52,500 bases of DNA from Glandiceps talaboti (Eukaryota; Hemichordata; Enteropneusta; Spengelidae): assembly GCF_964340395.1 (NCBI RefSeq), contig NC_135561.1, positions 2,387,501-2,440,000 on the forward strand, read 5' to 3'. The position numbers and the translations under genes are program-made. Of the stretch, positions 1 through 10,695 are shown piece after piece (the first letter of the stretch is position 1; each line of letters starts with the position of its first letter). A model generated the notes under the pieces. The model was given only the letters and a program-made list of their open reading frames with translations. It did no database searches and was not told where the DNA came from.

Positions 1-102
1 AATGAGATTGGTTATTTCTCTACCAACATTTATATAGTCAGTAGTATCAGTGTCTCCCTTCCACTGTCTATGGTAGTATATAGGTCGTGCAACCCTTAGC
101 AG

Positions 103-162
<60 letters not shown>
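103..162. repeat. (AC)n microsatellite
   Basis: An uninterrupted AC dinucleotide run of about 60 bases, seen directly in the sequence. Confidence 0.97.
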
Positions 163-165
<3 letters not shown>

Positions 166-861
166 AAATGTGGAGAATGTTCTAGACAAATGCTTCACTA
201 CTGTTCCACTTTCGAGACGCTGAAGTAATTGAAAGTAGATGTAAATATTACGTTCTCATCGCCGTCAATAATAATGACATACTGTGTGACTATGTATACG
301 TCACCATATATAGTTAGGATATTGTCAGTAGACTGAATATGTTATGACGATAATACCAAAGTAAAATCCTACCACTGTGACAACGACTAAACCAAATACG
401 ACATAGATATTCCAAAATCAGTCTATGGTCCCGTGAATAATACTCTTTGAATTAATTTATACCTGTTGAACCTAGTAATCCGTGTTAAACTATTATAATA
501 TTGATATTCGTTGTCGAGACACTTCGTCACATCTTTTTTCTTCATGAAGGGATAATTTTTTTATGTCACAGATATTTGTAATCCTCATCATTTTTATTAA
601 AATATGGTAATGATCTCAGCATTTGTTTCTGACTGTTATATCGGAACTCGAGGATAGATCGCGGCAATTTACATACATGATGGAAAGGCAATAGAACTGG
701 TTCTGAATATACCCAATATTTAAAACAAGCTATGAAGAACGAGTTTCACTAGTAAGCCTACTGTTATTAGTCTACGAGTGACCAGAGTAAGGTCAATTTT
801 ATGTACACAAATGTATTTAATTATAACGACGAGATTGAGAGGTTTACTCTATCTATAAGTT

Positions 862-961
862 AAAGGAGATACGTTCATTATGGCAATGGATAACGTTCAT
901 TATGGCAAAGGAGATACGTTCATTATGGCAATGGATAACGTTCATTATGGCAATGGATAAG
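862..961. repeat. 45-bp tandem repeat, about two copies
   Basis: AAGGAGATACGTTCATTATGG recurs at a 45-base spacing (about 863 and 908). Each unit contains two copies of the sub-motif GTTCATTATGGCAATGG, so it is a nested repeat. It has no coding potential. Confidence 0.85.
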
Positions 962-1064
962 CTTTAATCATCGTAGAAGATATCATATAGTACGTAAACA
1001 CAAAAACAACATACGAAGTATGCAGAATTACGGAAGCTTCAAGAGGACACAGGAGTATTTTTTT

Positions 1065-1200
1065 TCAACGTGTTTTTTTTTTACCATGGGAGTAGTTTTT
1101 ATTTCATAGGAGTAGATTTTTTTAAACACGGGAGTGGGTTTTTGTGTGTTTTTTTACCACGGGAGTAGCTTTTATTTTATGGGAGTAGTTTAAAAAATAG
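1065..1200. repeat. Degenerate T-rich tandem repeat
   Basis: Several loosely conserved units of a T-run followed by ACC(A/G)YGGGAGTAG and another T-run are visible. Unit length varies and copies are imperfect. No gene is associated with it. Confidence 0.6.
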
Positions 1201-1808
1201 TTTGTGACCTTAGAACTTGCCACTAGAGGACAGGTAACCACTAGCCTATACATGGCTACCAGTACAGGCAATAATTTTGAGAACGAGCCGTTTGTCACTA
1301 AGCCCACAGCCTGCTAGAAAGTCCAGCAGCCCCGATCCGCCTCTATTCATTCACCTCCAGTGACGGGCACTGGACTACGTATGCTGGTAGCCAGTTCAGC
1401 GTATAAAGACTGGGCTGACAGGAGTGTCACCTGCCCACTGGCAGTAGGTTAAATCAGGCCAAGGATAAGTTTTCAAAGTGACAATAACACCTCCATAAAA
1501 CCGATTTGGAAGTCATCTCTTACATGTTTTGACTTGTTTACACTATGATTTAAATTGTGATAAATATTTTGATAAGCTATGTCAAAATAAAGTCTAAAAT
1601 GTTGCGTTATAATTATTTTGGCGTGTATAACCAATCATGAGGCTGAGAATCATATTAGCGTGCGTGCGTGTACGTACGTACGTACGTACGTTCGTGCGCG
1701 CGTGTGTGCGGGAAGAAGGCATTGAGGGAAGAAGGCATTCAGTTTACATCTAGAGGGCTACATCTTCATGTGGTTATGATTATATGTTGTTTTGTTTTCT
1801 TTCTACAG

Positions 1809-2426
1809 AGTAAGACAACGAGGATTCAACAATATGACATATTTAAAAACAAGAATTACTGCAATAGAAGCACCGTGAACACACCTCCAGATCTTCAAAT
1901 AATGTTACAGAACACCTGCTTTAATGTTCACAGCGCCATCGTGCGTCGAAAGAGTGGATATTTTGAGGCAATGTTTGAATTTTTGCCAAAAGAATCTGAA
2001 AACTCACAGAGGGGTGAAAAACGAATTGTTGAAATGAAAGGTTATGTACCGAGTGTGAATGCTTTCGATGTGTTACTGAATTTCATGTACACAGGTCGAC
2101 TCTCTTTTCAGTTTAGTTTCTTAACTCTTAAGGACATTGTTATGGCGGCAGATTTCCTTCTCATTGACTCACTAAAACAAGAATATAAAAACATTATAAA
2201 CTCTACGAATTGGAAGAAATGTGAGAAGATCGCTGAAAAGTATGACTGTAGTGAACTACGAGAAGCCGTTACTATGTTTAAGAAAAATGAACGTTGTCGG
2301 TTAAATACAAATTTCTTCTGCGAAGCAAGTTTATCATTTCATGGAACGGATATTGGCAGTAGAAATGAACACCATGATTATATGTATACATATATGGGAT
2401 TGCATTCTACAAATTTCGTAATCTAG
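1809..2426 (+). CDS. BTB/POZ-domain protein, terminal exon (partial gene)
   Basis: The exon starts after a good 3' splice site (pyrimidine tract then CTACAG, ending at 1,808) and stays open to a TAG stop at 2,424-2,426. The translation has the BTB/POZ pattern: DLQIML near the start, then FNVHSAIVRRKSGYFEAMF, then FDVLLNFMYTGRLSFQ, then IVMAADFLLIDSLKQEY. These match the conserved D, H, S-YF-MF, YTG and A-LL positions of the family. BTB domains mediate dimerisation and often link substrates to cullin-3 ubiquitin ligases. After the domain, a segment like the start of a BACK domain (KCEKIAEKYDCSELREAV) runs into the stop, and no kelch or MATH part follows. The open frame extends upstream through intron-like sequence and a simple repeat, which I exclude. 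The first exon(s) were not found, so this may be a short BTB-only gene, a terminal isoform exon, or a truncated copy. Confidence 0.68.
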   Translation, partial: SKTTRIQQYDIFKNKNYCNRSTVNTPPDLQIMLQNTCFNVHSAIVRRKSGYFEAMFEFLPKESENSQRGEKRIVEMKGYVPSVNAFDVLLNFMYTGRLSFQFSFLTLKDIVMAADFLLIDSLKQEYKNIINSTNWKKCEKIAEKYDCSELREAVTMFKKNERCRLNTNFFCEASLSFHGTDIGSRNEHHDYMYTYMGLHSTNFVI

Positions 2427-3457
2427 TCTGACCAAGGACATGATATCATGAATATGAACCATTCTGATGAAAAGTGAAGGTTTGAAGTTATAAGCTTATG
2501 TACATCCAGCATGCAAGGCTGGCCATCACTGCCTGATCACGTGACATTGTTTATCGTAGTTAATTTGCATAATGACGCGACGCCACTTTATATGCTTCCG
2601 CTGTCTGTAAATACTAGGTGTCAGACGACCTCAGCTCATGGCATCACCTGACGAGTGCAAACACACGTACACTATGTCTTGATGTTTTGTAACAGGCTAA
2701 TTTCATCGTCAACGACAAACCATTGACATATAAGTGTTTAATACAGGTACGTAAACATCATTCTTGGGTATGCTGTGTTATTTTTTTGGGGGGAAATTGG
2801 GCAGTGCAGCCAGGGTTTTGTCCTCAACGCGAGTACGTTTGCGGTTTACAGTGTGTACTCAGACTAACTGACTTGTTGTCAAAGTACATGTTCAAGGAAA
2901 TTACAATATGCGTGCCACTCCAATAATTAAGATTTACTGCCTGTAAGATGTAACAGTGGGTGCAAGAATGATGCACTCTCACTTAGTAGTGTCCATTCAT
3001 TGAAAAATGGAGATGTAATTGCGAATTCGAAATTCAGTACCACAATTTCCACAAAGGTTTCGTTTTGACTGACTTGTACGGCAAAACGAAACTTAGTTTG
3101 TTAACCCCTTTTTTCATGTAAATTAGCTAATTTCTTCAAAGGAGTGTGGTTGTACATTTAATGTGATGTTTATGGCGGCAGAAATTGGTTGAGGTGGGGT
3201 CCACGACTCCACAGTGCACATGTAAACAGACATGCCATGCAGCTAGCTAGCTAGAGATGTGGAATTGACATATAGCACGAAAATGCACACGTCATATAGA
3301 CATTAATTAACCCAGAACTATGATTTTACATGTATCACTTCACAGTCTTTTTAGCAAAGCCTAGTTTTTTTGATAAAAAATACCGTGATAATATGACTTT
3401 CATGCTTTAAAATATATATGCATTATATTTATGTAAAGGATGCGTACATGTACATAA

Positions 3458-3518
<61 letters not shown>

Positions 3519-3699
3519 TACATACATACATACATACATACATACATACATACATACATACAGCAAAGATGATACAATGATACCTTTGTTGAAAAATGTT
3601 TTTTTTTTGTATTGTTCTCATCACTAGGTTGAAGATTTGTAGAAAACTATTAAATACTATCAAATTTAACGAGATAGTGTCAGTGTAGAAGGCCCAGCC
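2427..3699. other. Intergenic stretch, no supported gene
   Basis: No coding region is supported. The only structured element is the CA/CATA microsatellite near 3,463-3,561. A possible 3' splice site (CATCACTAG, ending at 3,627) lies 73 bases before the next start codon and could close a 5' UTR intron of the coiled-coil gene. Confidence 0.55.
3463..3561. repeat. Compound (CATA)n(CA)n(CATA)n microsatellite
   Basis: A CA dinucleotide core is flanked on both sides by CATA tetranucleotides, seen directly. The same compound pattern recurs at 32,116-32,150 and 51,613-51,860. Apparent His/Thr/Tyr- or Cys/Val-rich reading frames across it are repeat artefacts. Confidence 0.97.
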
Positions 3700-5166
3700 A
3701 TGAAGTTTACAGACTTATTCACCAGGAAAGTGTTATTTTCCTTTGATGTCTTGTTCATTGGTTCTGTCTCTCTATTGGTTCTGATTGGATTAATGATGAG
3801 TGAAGTATTCCTGGATAATACAGTCTACAGTTGGAGTGTTGTCCTCTGTATTAGTCTTATTAATGGTCTGTATATTGGCATTTTGAAGTTTCGAGGTGAC
3901 CACACTGATCACATTGCTTCTTTACGCCATGACAAAACAGAAATGAGAGCACGGTTGCGAAGACTCCAAGAGACTGTTTCCCAAACTCAGAAGGAAAAGG
4001 GAGCAGTGGAGAGAAGAATAAATGCCTTAGAACGGGAGAATCGGTCGATGACTCTGCAATTGCAGCTTGGTCGCAGTAATGATGACTTACATCAGTTAGA
4101 GAGAAGTGCTGCAGCTTGGCATCATCGTTATCAGGAAACTGAGCAAAGAGTTGTGATCCTGGAAAAAAGACTATCAGAAACGAAAAAGAAGTGTCAGCAA
4201 TTGACCAATGAAAACACATTTATTCAACAAGAGAAACAACAACTTGAAAATCATGATTTCTCAGTATGTGAAAGAGAAATGGAAAGAATGAAAGAAGTGA
4301 ACGATTTACGACAGGAATTGATGCGAGTGAATGATTTATTGGAAATACTTGAAGAGAAATGTCAAGATCGTGGCAACGAAATAAAGGATAATATTAAGAA
4401 ACTACGCCAAGCAGGTCTGAATGACAGCGGGTTTGGTGATGATAGTTTCATTATCCTGGAAGAAAACTTCTTGAGTGATGATGTTAATAGAGTCCTGTAT
4501 ATCTTGAAAGATGAAAAAGATAAGTTAGATCAGTGTGAAAGAGAGATGGATATCAGAGGCAAGAAAATTGCGGAATTGGAGCAGGAAAAGCAAAGCACAA
4601 CTGCACAACTGGAACGCTTAATATCAGAAAATGCTCAGTATAAGAAACTTGTCCAGGCTGCACAGATCGAGTTTAAGGCTAAGGATACAAAGATTGATGA
4701 AGCAAAGAAACAAAGTTCTCACCTTGCGATGCAAGTATTTCAAGCTAAACAAATACTGAATGACATGAATAAACAAGTTGAAGATGCTAAAAAGATTCAG
4801 AATGCTTATATGCAGTTACAGACAGAGGCAGTAACACTGCAAAGCAAGGTCCTTGAATTGGCTGAAAGAGGAGATGAACTACAAACTATTGTGGATGAGT
4901 ATGAGAAAGAAATGACTACACTGGCCGAGACTCTGGAGATGCTGAGAGATGAAAAAGAGAGTCTAGAAGACAAATGCTGTGCATTAGAAGAAGGAAAAGA
5001 AGAAAAAAATCAATTGAATAATGAGCTTGTTGGAAAGCTTACCAATGTGGAGACAAAACTTGTAGAAGCTTTAGATGAAGTCCAAAGTAACAAAGAAAAA
5101 TTACAAAGACTTGACAACTTGCGAAATTTCAAACTGATTGTAAATAAGCAGAATGATAGTGAATAA
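3700..5166 (+). CDS. Two-TM coiled-coil protein, intronless (488 aa)
   Basis: A single uninterrupted reading frame runs from ATG (preceded by a purine-poor GCC) to TAA. Residues about 11-35 and 43-63 are two hydrophobic segments of membrane length separated by a short loop with acidic residues. From about residue 66 to the C-terminus the chain is charged and heptad-like (rich in Glu, Lys, Gln, Leu), typical of a long coiled coil. A gap in the heptads near residues 238-262 carries the acidic patch DSGFGDDSF (D242-F250), which resembles a DSG-type beta-TrCP phosphodegron. I do not recognise the family. The architecture suggests a membrane-anchored rod or tether with its coil in the cytosol, by analogy with golgins and ER or nuclear-envelope tethers; that is inference. 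It is intronless among intron-rich neighbours, so it could be an old retrocopy or a naturally single-exon gene. Confidence 0.85.
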   Translation: MKFTDLFTRKVLFSFDVLFIGSVSLLVLIGLMMSEVFLDNTVYSWSVVLCISLINGLYIGILKFRGDHTDHIASLRHDKTEMRARLRRLQETVSQTQKEKGAVERRINALERENRSMTLQLQLGRSNDDLHQLERSAAAWHHRYQETEQRVVILEKRLSETKKKCQQLTNENTFIQQEKQQLENHDFSVCEREMERMKEVNDLRQELMRVNDLLEILEEKCQDRGNEIKDNIKKLRQAGLNDSGFGDDSFIILEENFLSDDVNRVLYILKDEKDKLDQCEREMDIRGKKIAELEQEKQSTTAQLERLISENAQYKKLVQAAQIEFKAKDTKIDEAKKQSSHLAMQVFQAKQILNDMNKQVEDAKKIQNAYMQLQTEAVTLQSKVLELAERGDELQTIVDEYEKEMTTLAETLEMLRDEKESLEDKCCALEEGKEEKNQLNNELVGKLTNVETKLVEALDEVQSNKEKLQRLDNLRNFKLIVNKQNDSE

Positions 5167-7114
5167 ATTATCAATAATATTAACAAACTAGTCCCTGTGC
5201 CTGTAACTAATTTGTTAATTTGAAATATAGGACTTGTAGAATGACAAGTCATACAAGAAGTTTCAGGAGATGTACCTTCCAAACTTTTCTTATATCATTC
5301 AGTTTCAAGAAACATATGTTTATTTGTTTCCACAAACATTATAATAATCTGCTGTTATAATACTATTGTGACTATGTGTTTTGGGTGGAAAATGTGTTCA
5401 AATTTGTTACAAATCAACTAATTTTTAAAGTTGATGAATATAAATACTGTGTTTTTCATGAAGAATTTCACCATTCTCTTGTCATTTCATGTTTACAAAA
5501 AAATGTAACATGAAATTTTTAAACGTTATCATATGTGTTAGAGTATTCAGAGCTTAATAGTTTACCTGCATATCTAACTGCCAATAGTGTTTGGATGCCT
5601 TGCAGAGTTTATTTCAATTTATATTTTCTTGGTGTTGAAATGTTTTGCAATTTTTCTGGAGAAAAGTTTATTTTGATGTGTAAGTATTTCAAAGCCCGAT
5701 ATATATGTGCTTTCAAATTGAGTCTTAAAAAAAAAGAGAATGTTTTTTTGTGAATATTTGCAATTTGTTGTTATGTTTTTTAAGAAATGACTGAAATTTT
5801 AGTACAGATGTATAGTTTGTGTACTATGAAATACATCAGATGTGGAGTATCATTCATTGAACAATAACCACCTCCTCACCTTGCGAAAAAAAATATTATG
5901 TGTGTTCAATTTCACAAATACAAGTTCACTTGCTCTGTTTGGTAGGACCATTAAGAAACTGCATATTCTACACTCTAAGGTAGCAAGTATACAATTTCTT
6001 GCTACATTTTGTCTGAATGAAATAAACCATTTAAATGTAGTGCAACTAGACTCAGATATGTGGCTGCTCATGCTTTGAATTCTGCATGGTGGCGCGTTAG
6101 TTCATTTATATAATTTAGACAAATTGTGACAAGAAACTCTCTTTGTTCAATCTTGCTGTTTCAAACAGAGCCAAATGAATGGTAACTAGAAACAGACTGT
6201 AAACACCAAGCAGAGGGCAACAGTGTGTGTGCTGTTGAAAGACAAACAGTATTAGTTGTGGATGAGAATAATAACATCATCTATTTTACTGTGAATCACA
6301 TGTGATACTAGTAGATAGGTAATACAAAGTCTTAGAGGGTTACAGGAAATTGCTGTGTGTCAGTATATAGTGGATCAAATTGCCATTTAGGGCAGACTTG
6401 CAATTTTGCATGAATGACTAATATTGCCAACTCAAATAATTCAATTTTGAGAATATTTACTTCCACAGTACTCCTATATTTTTGCCCCCAAGGCTCAATC
6501 TACTCTTCATTTTATGATATTTGGGAATAAAAGTACTCAGGGACAGTGTGTCCACCAAGTCATTGAGTGTGTCCTCAAAATCTAATCTGATGTACACTGA
6601 CACACAGCAATTTCAGGTGACCTACCAAAAGTTAGTGTACTTCTACCCTTTGCTATATGCTTTCATTAGAGGAGGGCACACAGTGCCACTGCTAAGAGAT
6701 TTAGGCAATCTGAGAGAAATAAAACAATCTGTGATTGCATATAGATTTGTAAACCTGATTGTAAAAGAAACCATACATTATATAGGAGCATTAGCTCAAT
6801 TCCATTGTTGTTAAACCGGGCCATGGGCCTCTTTATGGAACTGTCCATATCAATCTGCTCCGGCTTGCAAGGATACTTAATTCGTACTAAAACTCAAATT
6901 ATATTCAGATAGATAGATATCATTATGATGGTTTTGCTGATATCTTTATTTGAGTACTGTTGTTGTATTTTGAAAAAAAATATGGCTAGTTTATTGCCAT
7001 TTCATGTTCTTGAATAAAATTTATTTGCTCACAAAATACCAGGAAAATTGCAAGTGTCTTACTTACAGTAGGATTGTTTGCCTGAAGTGTGGTCTTACCC
7101 AATCTGATTAAAAT
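5167..7114 (+). other. Probable 3' UTR of the coiled-coil gene
   Basis: AT-rich sequence with no coding signature follows the stop codon. A canonical AATAAA at 7,014-7,019, followed by T-rich sequence, is a plausible poly(A) signal and would give a long (about 1.85 kb) 3' UTR. An earlier AATAAA near 6,020 could be used instead. Transcript data would be needed to choose. Confidence 0.45.
7014..7019 (+). promoter_or_regulatory. Candidate poly(A) signal AATAAA
   Basis: A canonical hexamer followed by a T-rich stretch, placed downstream of the coiled-coil gene with no other gene in between on this strand. The assignment is by position only. Confidence 0.45.
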
Positions 7115-7577
7115 TTGATTTAGTGAATATGGCACAATTTCTTTATTTACCTCTATTTTGTATGTATATTTAATTTTTTATTCCATTAGTGAGTGCCTTC
7201 TTCCTACATCTGACACAATGCCTTAGGAGTTAACGTTCAAATTCTGTGCATTGAGTAACCCACTCAACAAATGACGTCTTACGTCGAACTTACGGGTCCA
7301 GCACCTCAGAATGCTCTGTTCGAAAATAGCTTGAGCGCAGAGCACAGGTGATGTTATTGTTTGGTGGTTCTCTTAGCTTTTAATTTCAATCATTGAGTGC
7401 TAGATTGTAAAATGGATTCTGATTGGCTGAAAAGTACGGGATTTGAAGTGAACTATGGTATTGTGTCAGATGTAGGAACAAGGCACGCACTCTCAGAACA
7501 ACAGAATTGTAAAACAAACAACAATAAATAAAGGATATATAGATGTATAAAGAAATCACACCATATTCACTATATCA
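7115..7577. mobile_element. Non-autonomous element with long terminal inverted repeats
   Basis: The left end (7,115 to about 7,222) and the reverse complement of the right end (about 7,462 to 7,577) match over roughly 100 bases. Shared anchors include TAGTGAATATGG at the tips and TTCCTACATCTGACACAAT at the inner edge. The middle (about 240 bases) encodes nothing recognisable. GGTCTTACC occurs just outside both ends (7,091-7,099 and 7,578-7,586) and might be a 9-bp target duplication, as seen with Mutator-type elements, although on the left it is separated from the TIR by about 15 bases. It is a MITE or foldback-type element of undetermined superfamily. Confidence 0.7.
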
Positions 7578-8021
7578 GGTCTTACCTAATAATGTTAATA
7601 CTCAGTGAGATGTAAGTGATGTCAAATTTCAGTATATTTTGGGAACATGGCAGCCCTTAAAAGTCATGAACATTCTTCAGAAAACTAGGGCAGTAGCAAC
7701 AGCAGATATCGGCAGTGTGTGAAAAACAGCTGGATACGATACATCAATTTTGTGGCTATTCTTTTGGGTGTAATTTGTAAAACTTAAAAGGCATCAAATT
7801 ATTTTAATTCATTTAGGTAATTGGTTTAAATTGCTTCTCAATAATAACAAAGTAATTCATTTAAGTTAATTAATTTAGTTCTTGTCTATCGTTACATAAC
7901 ATTGTGATGACTAATTTCAGTAATTGCTATTTCTTCAGAGTAGTTGCAGTGTTCAATTTTACTGTGTGTACGGTTTATAAGCTCAATGGTACATACAATT
8001 GTCACTGTTATTAAATTATAC

Positions 8022-9058
8022 CCTACCTGTAGACTTGCAGGACTAACACTACTACACTATTTCACTGTAGACTTGAAGGCCTATTAAACACTACTACACT
8101 ATTTCACTGTAGACTTGAAGGCCTAACACTACTACACTATTTCAGCTATCCTAACTGTAGCCTACCTGTAGACTTGAAGGACTATCACTACTACACTATT
8201 TCAGCTATCCTAACTGTAGCCTACCTGTAGACTTGAAGGACTAATGCTACTACACTATTTCAGCTATCCTAACTGTAGCCTACCTGTAGTCTTGAAGGAC
8301 TATCACTACTACACTATTTCAGCTATCCTAACTGTAGCCTACCTGTAGACTTGAAGGACTAACACTACTACACTATTTCAGCTATCCTAGCTGTAGCCTA
8401 CCTGTAGTCTTGAAGGACTATCACTACTACACTATTTCAGCTATCCTAACTGTAGCCTACCTGTAGACTTGAAGGACTAACACTACTACACTATTTCAGC
8501 TATCATAACTGTAGCCTACCTGTAGACTTGAAGGACTATCACTACTACACTATTTCAGCTATCCTAACTGTAGCCTACCTCAGTCTTGAAGGACTATCAC
8601 TACTACACTATTTCAGCTATCCTAACTGTAGCCTACCTGTAGACTTGAAGGACTATCACTACTACACTATTTCAGCTATCCTAACTGTAGCCTACCTCAG
8701 TCTTGAAGGACTATCACTACTACACTATTTCTTCTATCCTAACTGTAGCCTACCTGTAGATTTGAAGGACTAATGCTACTACACTATTTCAGCTATCCTA
8801 ACTGAAGCCTACCTGTAGACTAGAAGGACTAACACTACTACACTATTCCACTATCCTAACTGAAGCCTACCTGTAGTCTTGAAGGACTATCACTACTGCA
8901 CTATTCTACTATCCTAACTGTAGACTTGAAGGACTAACACTACTACACTATTTCTGTTATCCTAAATGTAGCCTTCCTGTAGACTTGCAGGACTACATCA
9001 TACATGTACACTATTTCAGCTATCCCAACTGACATTTTTATTTTCTTGAATTTTTGCT
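8022..9058. repeat. 59-bp minisatellite, about 16 units
   Basis: A 59-base unit (beginning TAGACTTGAAGGACTATCAC, then CTACTACACTATTTCAGC, then TATCCTAACTGTAGCCTACC) is repeated head to tail. Phasing is exact: GACTTGAAGG or its variant recurs at 8,171, 8,230 and 8,289. The first two units are shortened to about 38-42 bases, and the later units vary. The last unit runs on into GACATTTTT and TTGAATTTTTG, which match the inner arm of the hairpin element at 41,503-41,641. The array therefore appears to derive from that element family. There are no spacers, so it is not a CRISPR array. Confidence 0.95.
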
Positions 9059-9200
9059 TGTCTTTCCAAGTCTATTAAAATAGTCTTAGATGTGCTTAAC
9101 CCCACAACACATAACATGTAAAGAATTAACATAAATCAGAATAGAATAGAATGTTACACAAACAGCTGTGAAGTAGGCATAAAATTCATGTGTAACCTGT

Positions 9201-9242
9201 GAGGGCGCCCTCCAGTCACAACAAAGTCATGGGGGGGGGGGG
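9201..9242. repeat. GAGGGCGCCCTC palindrome and G-run
   Basis: A 12-base perfect palindrome (9,201-9,212) is followed shortly by a run of about 12 G residues (9,231-9,242). The rest of 9,060-9,604 holds no gene or other structure that I can see. Confidence 0.7.
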
Positions 9243-9604
9243 CACTTGCCTTTTATATTTGATTTGTTGTTTGGGGAGGGTACTGGGTTGTGAGACACTT
9301 GTAAATTGCGACCAATTGTAATGCAAAAAGTAAACATCATTTTAGAGCCAACTCTGGGTACCAAATAAACTGCATGTGCCAAATTAAGACACAGTACATT
9401 ATGGCTGGACAGTTAACACCAGCTGGGATGGCCCCTACTTTTTAACAAATCCCTGAAAATCTACAAAGTCCCATTTGAGACCAAATACACATCTCTATGT
9501 CATCATTTACAGTGTGGGTTACTCATAACAACAATGATCACAAGCAATAAGGTAAACATCGTGGTGTTGACTACTAGTATTTATTTTTACATTTTAATAC
9601 TGTT

Positions 9605-10695
9605 CACAATTGATTGTGTGGTTTGAACTTGGTGTATGTTTGGGGCAGGGGTGGAAGACAAGAATTCAGTGTACAATTGATTGTATGGTTTGAACTCAGT
9701 GTATATTTGGGGCAGGGGTGGAAGACAAGAATTCAGTGTACAATTGATTGTATGGTTTGAACTCAGTGTATATTTGGGGCAGGGGTGGAAGACAAGAATT
9801 CAGTGTACAATTGATTGTATGGTTTGAACTCAGTGTATATTTGGGGCAGGGATGGAAGACAAGAATTCAGTGTACAATTGATTGTATGGTTTGAACTCAG
9901 TGTAAGTTTGGGGCAGGGATAGAAGACAATAATTCAGTGTACAATTGATTGTATGGTTTGAACTCGGTGTATGTTTGGGGCAGGGGTGGAAGACAAGAAT
10001 TCAGTGTACAATTGATTGTATGGTTTGAACTCAGTGTATATTTGGGGCAGGGGTGGAAGACAAGAATTCAGTGTACAATTGATTGTATGGTTTGAACTCA
10101 GTGTATGTTTGGGGCAGGGATAGAAGACAAGAATTCAGTGTACAATTGATTGTATGGTTTGAACTCAGTGTATGTTTGGGGCAGGGATGGAAGACAAGAA
10201 TTCAGTGTACAATTGATTGTATGGTTTGAACTCAGTGTATATTTGGGGCAGGGGTGGAAGACAAGAATTCAGTGTACAATTGATTGTATGGTTTGAACTC
10301 AGTGTATGTTTGGGGCAGGGGTGGAAGACAAGAATTCAGTGTACAATTGATTGTATGGTTTGAACTCAGTGTATGTTTGGGGCAGGGATAGAAGACAAGA
10401 ATTCAGTGTACAATTGATTGTATGGTTTGAACTCAGTGTATGTTTGGGGCAGGGGTGGAAGACAATAATTCAGTGTACAATTGATTGTATGGTTTGAACT
10501 CAGTGTATGTTTGGGGCAGGGATAGAAGACAAGAATTCAGTGTACAATTGATTGTATGGTTTGAACTCAGTGTATATTTGGGGCAGGGATAGAAGACAAG
10601 AATTCAGTGTACAATTGATTGTATGGTTTGAACTCAGTGTATGTTTGGGGCAGGGATAGAAGACAATAATTCAGTGTACAATTGATTGTATGGTT
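9605..10695. repeat. 67-bp minisatellite, about 16 units
   Basis: GAATTCAGTGTACAATTGAT recurs every 67 bases (for example at 9,662, 9,729 and 9,796), together with GGTTTGAACTCAGTGTAT and TTTGGGGCAGGG. Units differ at a few fixed sites (TATATTT versus TATGTTT; GGGGTGGAAG versus GGGATAGAAG), which would allow unit-by-unit haplotyping. It is unrelated in sequence to the 59-bp array 600 bases upstream. No spacers and no coding content. Confidence 0.96.

Larger units (their letters stand above)
1..1808. other. Repeat-rich stretch without a supported gene
   Basis: No convincing coding region was seen on either strand. The stretch holds an (AC)n microsatellite (about 103-162), a 45-bp tandem repeat (862-961), a degenerate T-rich tandem repeat containing GGGAGTAG (about 1,065-1,200) and a short run of ACGT repeats (about 1,669-1,690) just before the BTB exon. 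Exons upstream of the BTB exon could lie here or outside the window, but none could be identified. Confidence 0.6.

Noticed and set aside
1668-1808. Upstream part of the BTB open frame, including a possible ATG at 1,668
   Set aside because: It runs through ACGT simple repeats and a polypyrimidine tract that ends in a good splice acceptor at 1,808, so it looks intronic.
3860-4219. 119-codon minus-strand frame inside the coiled-coil gene
   Set aside because: It is an antisense shadow of the strongly coding plus-strand frame.
8022-10695. Regularly spaced repeats that could suggest a CRISPR array
   Set aside because: Units are directly adjacent, with no unique spacers, and the genome is eukaryotic; these are minisatellites.
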